Positions 60,504 through 64,000 of a stretch of DNA of 64,000 nt are shown here, piece after piece. A program made the position numbers and the translations under genes. The notes beneath the pieces are model-generated. The model was not told the DNA's origin. It made no database searches and saw nothing but the letters and a program-made list of their open reading frames with translations. Each line of letters opens with the position of its first letter. The first letter of the stretch is position 1. Source of the DNA: Hygrocybe punicea (Eukaryota; Basidiomycota; Agaricomycetes; Agaricales; Hygrophoraceae); assembly GCA_963556145.1 (NCBI GenBank), contig OY744464.1, forward strand, positions 310,001-374,000, given 5' to 3'.

Positions 60504-62912
60504 ATGAATACTCCTACCGAATGCAATGGCTGTGGCATTCTATTTCCACTGCAAGAAAAAACCGGCATATGCTTGAAGTGCAGCAAGCTTCAACCTCACG
60601 AGCGTGTTTCGGTTGAGTATGCAGACATTTCAGTGAAGTTTCAATAACTGAAGAAATGTATTTAAATTCCAACTCATCATCTAGGGATGGCCGCAATGTC
60701 AGATTTGCGGTATCACAAGACGCAATATGCCGCATTCCGGCGCTATCCAAACATGTGGTTCGGTTCAGTGCAACAAGCATGCGCATGTGGAATCTGCTGG
60801 TGAGTCCTTCATAAAATGAGACAATGTTGATACTGATACACCGGTTCCTCCAGAACAGGGACCGCCAGCGCACCCACAAAATCTTGCCCGAGTCATCCCT
60901 GATGCTCTCCAGTATCGAGCGGCAGCAACGCGAGACAGGCTGAAGCTGTTGCCTCCGGCATCTAGGCAGCCGATCACCAACATCAGCACTGCCTCTCTTC
61001 TCTACCACGAAACTGGGGGTGGTACCCCAGGAGAAGAAAAAATAATGATCTGTTGGCAGGTACATGTTGTCAGTGTACTAATACATGAAATGAACTTTAT
61101 GATATCTCAGGTGCGGGTCAGCAAAACCCCAAAACAAATTGATGCTGATCTTGGGAGTGGCGCCAAGCGATGGGCCGTTTCGATGTTCATGACAGGTGCG
61201 GCAGCTCGGCCTCAGGCCGCCGAATTGTTTATGAACCCATTTGTAGACATCAAAGCGGAGATTGTGCATCAGATCAGTGTTGAATGGACTAGAAAACGAC
61301 CAGCACCATTGACGCCGTAAGTTTTTAGTCTCATAAAGCTTGTGCACAGTCATGTACACTGCCCAGGGATGATGTTTCAATCCGTTTTGAAGGCAATAAA
61401 GTCCTGGAACCAAATACTGCCAGTCTTACATTGCAAGAGTTCTATGCCTATTACTCATCCCCAAGCATGGCACCGATCTACATCAGCAAAGTACCCACAG
61501 TCTGGAAGCATATTACGAAACAAAGAACCCCAATCTTGTGCTTAGAAATGTACATAGACTTCCTTGCTGTACGTATCTTCATTGATCACAGTAAACCTCA
61601 GCCTGATTTCTTGTTTACAGTGGTCAGACCAGGTTGACGCTACTGAATATGAAAATACTCATGGAAAGGCATCCTCAACGCTCTCAAAACGTCCTCGGCA
61701 AGATCAAAACTTCTTCGATGGTGAAGAAGCTGCACGGAAGCGCCGCAATGTGTTGGGTTGGTAGCCTACCCTGATCGTGTGTCCCCACTAATTTTATTTT
61801 CAGGACCAATGAGATCCCAGTTCTGACTGCCCAGTAGGACCAATGTTTCTGTTATCGTCACACGGAGTCCTGTGATGTTGATGAAAATTATTTGTCGTGT
61901 TGATGAAGAAACAGGAAGGCCCTCATTGGAGAGTTCGGGCGAGATTATTCAAGGCCAATTGTCAGATAACCCAACAAAGTCGGGCAGCATGAAACATGCC
62001 TATAATGTGAGTGCATCATACATTATATTGAGCTTACTAAATCACTTTGTTCAACCCAGCTGAGCACGTCTGAAGGCGAGTTTATAGCCAAACGATTCTT
62101 TCATCTTGGCACGGAAACGGAACCTTGCCAATCTGCTGTGGTACCTGTGGAGGACAACAATAATCAGATGCAAGCTGAACTAACCCGATTGGCGCCCGGA
62201 CAGTGGTTTCTCACAGCGTTTTTCAAGGATGCCAAGGAAAGAGGCATAATGGTTGATGAGAGTAAGTTCCGGTCATGCCACCGGTGATTGAAATTTACCT
62301 CTTCCACCGGTCAGATATCATGTTTGCTGATGCCTACATCGGGCAAGAGGCTGAGGAAAAATTGCCCAGCCCGGCTTCTGGAGGTGATAAATATAGCACA
62401 GAGAGGATCATGTGGCTTGTTGAAAAGCGCAGGCCAACGACGGTTACTCGTTATAGTGGTACCCTCATACATACCGCGAACAAGAAAGATCTTCGAAGCC
62501 TAACCATATTTGCTTTTGCTCACTTTGCATACGGTCACAGTAACAAGTCGATGGTCTTTGCCGATATTCAAGGTGCGTCCCTTGTTACATTATCCTTATG
62601 AAACTATGACTCATCGTTACACAGGTTCACCGGCATCAGTAAATGGACGGGATTCCCTGGTTCTTTTTGATATCATGACGCATACAGTCAGCGGGTTAGT
62701 GGATTTGATTTTTCAGATAACACTGGTGCTGATTGCTACGTTCTAGGGATTCTGGGGTTGGAGATTTTGGCAAAGATGGCATTCAATTGTTTCTCGATGA
62801 TCACAAGTGTGGGGCATTGTGTGTGAATCTTGGGCTCGAACAACGAGTCCCGCTGGAACTGGCAGACACAACAGATCTTTTCGGAGACGGTGACAATGAC
62901 GGGTCTATTTGA
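60504..62912 (+). CDS. Alpha-type protein kinase with N-terminal Cys-rich fingers
   Basis: Eleven exons join in frame to 613 residues: 60504-60611, 60685-60799, 60854-61059, 61111-61316, 61367-61568, 61621-61760, 61838-62006, 62060-62261, 62315-62572, 62625-62694 and 62747-62912. The N-terminus has CNGCGILF, CLKC and CQICG/CGSVQC pairs that could bind zinc. The C-terminal alpha-kinase core shows GTETEPC, FAHFAYGHSNKSMVFADIQG (about residues 516-535), LVLFDIMTHT, GVGDFGKDGIQLFLDDHKCGALC. The His and Cys of the family's zinc site are present. Alpha-kinases are expanded in mushrooms, mostly without known substrates. All splice sites are GT..AG. Confidence 0.88.
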
Positions 62913-63030
62913 CTGTGCCAAGTGTTTCTTTTCTAGATTGCATTGCACATTCTTTTGTCGAGTACACTCCAATAATATTTTGGTTTATCCATATTGTTGG
63001 CAATGATTTGATCAGCATCGCCAAACTTGA

Positions 63031-64000
63031 ATGACACCATGGCTGCCCCCCTCAGACAAATCCCCTCCGCCTCTTTCTGTTGTAAATCTCAACATCACAG
63101 CAGCAGCACCTGCATCAAATCCTTCGACGCTACTTGACGTGAACGGAGCTACTAATTATCAGAAAAAAATTGAACACAATCTTGGTTCGTAGTAACAATG
63201 GTTTCAATCGTGAAACTAACCTATCTAAAATGCAGCTAATCACGGTGAGGTCACTCCAGACGATGTAGCACATGCGTACCTCCATGAAACACGAGTTATT
63301 CATGCAAATTCATACATGTGAGAGAGTGCGGAGTCTCAGAATATCATGGCATGCAATCCTACTAATCTCTTAATCCCAGAGCTCGCTAGTGATGCCCCCA
63401 ATGCTGATGCATCATCTGTGAATCCAACTCGACGAATCAATGCTGCGATTGAGAACCTGAACAAGGAAATCAAGGATGTCATGAAGAAAACACGAGATGC
63501 GTTCAAGGACGACATGAAGAAAATGCAGGATACATTCAGAGATGACCTGAAGGAAATGCAAGATGCTCTCAAAGAAGACATGAAGAAAATGCAAGATACA
63601 CTCAAGGATAGCATGAAAAAGCTGAACGACGAAGTCAAAGGAGTCAAAGAAGATATCAAGGGAGTAAAGGAAGATGTCAAGACCTTGAATAGGGGAGTCA
63701 AAGTAATCGCCAATCTCACGATGGTACACTCATGCCCTATGAGGAGGTGTGTGCAAGAGATGGGACCCTGCCTTCTGAGGTTAGTTTTTGAATGGGCTGT
63801 ATCTTTGTGGAGCCCATACCTATCTTTCATAGAGAAACTTGGACCCCATACATGACGCTACCCAGCTCCGAAATATGTCGTTGGAGGAGCTCAAGAGATA
63901 TTATAGGTTTTATCACGGACGTGCTAACCTTGCGGGAATAACCCAAGAACAACTCCTTAGAGAGGTGGCATTTGCTATTGGGTGTACCATCTCATTTTAG
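63031..64000 (+). CDS. Coiled-coil protein, probably running to the window end
   Basis: A likely first exon starts at ATG 63031 and a second gives EVTPDDVAHAYLHETRVIHANSYM. The main exon (from about 63346) encodes ELASDAPNADASSVNPTRRINAAIENLNKEI, then at least six near-heptad repeats of the type DDMKKMQDTFRDDLKEMQDA, a coiled coil. A later frame gives MPYEEVCARDGTLPSE, and after an intron LRNMSLEELKRYYRFYHGRA and a TAG at 63998-64000. The exact joins near 63317 and 63710 do not resolve in frame, so the model is approximate. The PYEE/DGTLP...L.S.E...YY arrangement is common in a mushroom family of unknown role. Confidence 0.55.

Noticed and set aside
1..64000. CRISPR array, rRNA genes, bacterial operons
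   Set aside because: None seen; intron structure and protein families are eukaryotic.

Overview
The window looks like a transposon-rich stretch of an Agaricomycete (mushroom-forming basidiomycete) nuclear genome. Introns are about 48-60 bp with GT..AG ends. The protein families are typical of that group: a NACHT-WD40 NLR, a KDZ transposase with a Ulp1-like tail, a fungal alpha-kinase, a BCAS3-type protein and an aryl-alcohol-oxidase-like GMC enzyme. I saw no bacterial-style operons, CRISPR or rRNA. All calls come from reading the sequence; no database search was run.

Layout. 0.26-3.4 kb: the 3' part of a Ty3/Gypsy chromovirus (RNase H, integrase, chromodomain, then a PUA/ASCH-like domain and an extra ORF), broken by a one-base A-run frameshift. 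3.7-4.0 kb: a palindromic hAT-type MITE. 4.0-6.2 kb: a decayed DUF6532-like gene. 6.9-14.5 kb: hAT-1, with a perfect 8-bp target duplication, a dead transposase on the minus strand and a long inverted repeat. 15.1-19.5 kb: a small hypothetical gene, then an intact six-exon BCAS3-family gene. 19.6-20.4 kb: a pogo-like deletion derivative. 20.9-38.0 kb: a KDZ-Ulp1 transposase gene split by three separate insertions. These are hAT-2 (which itself contains the 9-kb hAT-3), a 2-kb solo LTR, and a second copy of the MITE. 38.0-47.0 kb: two further transposon-type genes, the second split by hAT-4. 47.0-50.9 kb: AT-rich, nearly gene-free. 50.9-55.2 kb: an intact NLR with 16 WD40 repeats. 55.3-57.5 kb: a GMC oxidoreductase pseudogene. 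57.8-58.5 kb: a G-rich minisatellite. 58.8-64.0 kb: an intact DDE integrase-like gene divergent from an intact alpha-kinase gene, then a coiled-coil gene.

How the parts fit. Target duplications give the relative insertion order. KDZ came first; hAT-2, the LTR and the MITE each landed in it; hAT-3 landed inside hAT-2. hAT-3 is the youngest-looking autonomous element: its transposase reads through ten exons with no lesion (786 aa). It also carries a casein-kinase-1-like gene and small hypothetical genes as apparent cargo. hAT-4 has nearly the same terminal sequence as hAT-3 but no transposase, so hAT-3 is a plausible source of its mobility. Most older ORFs are broken by in-frame TGA codons of the kind C-to-T decay produces. 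The clearest host-type genes are the BCAS3 gene and the NLR.
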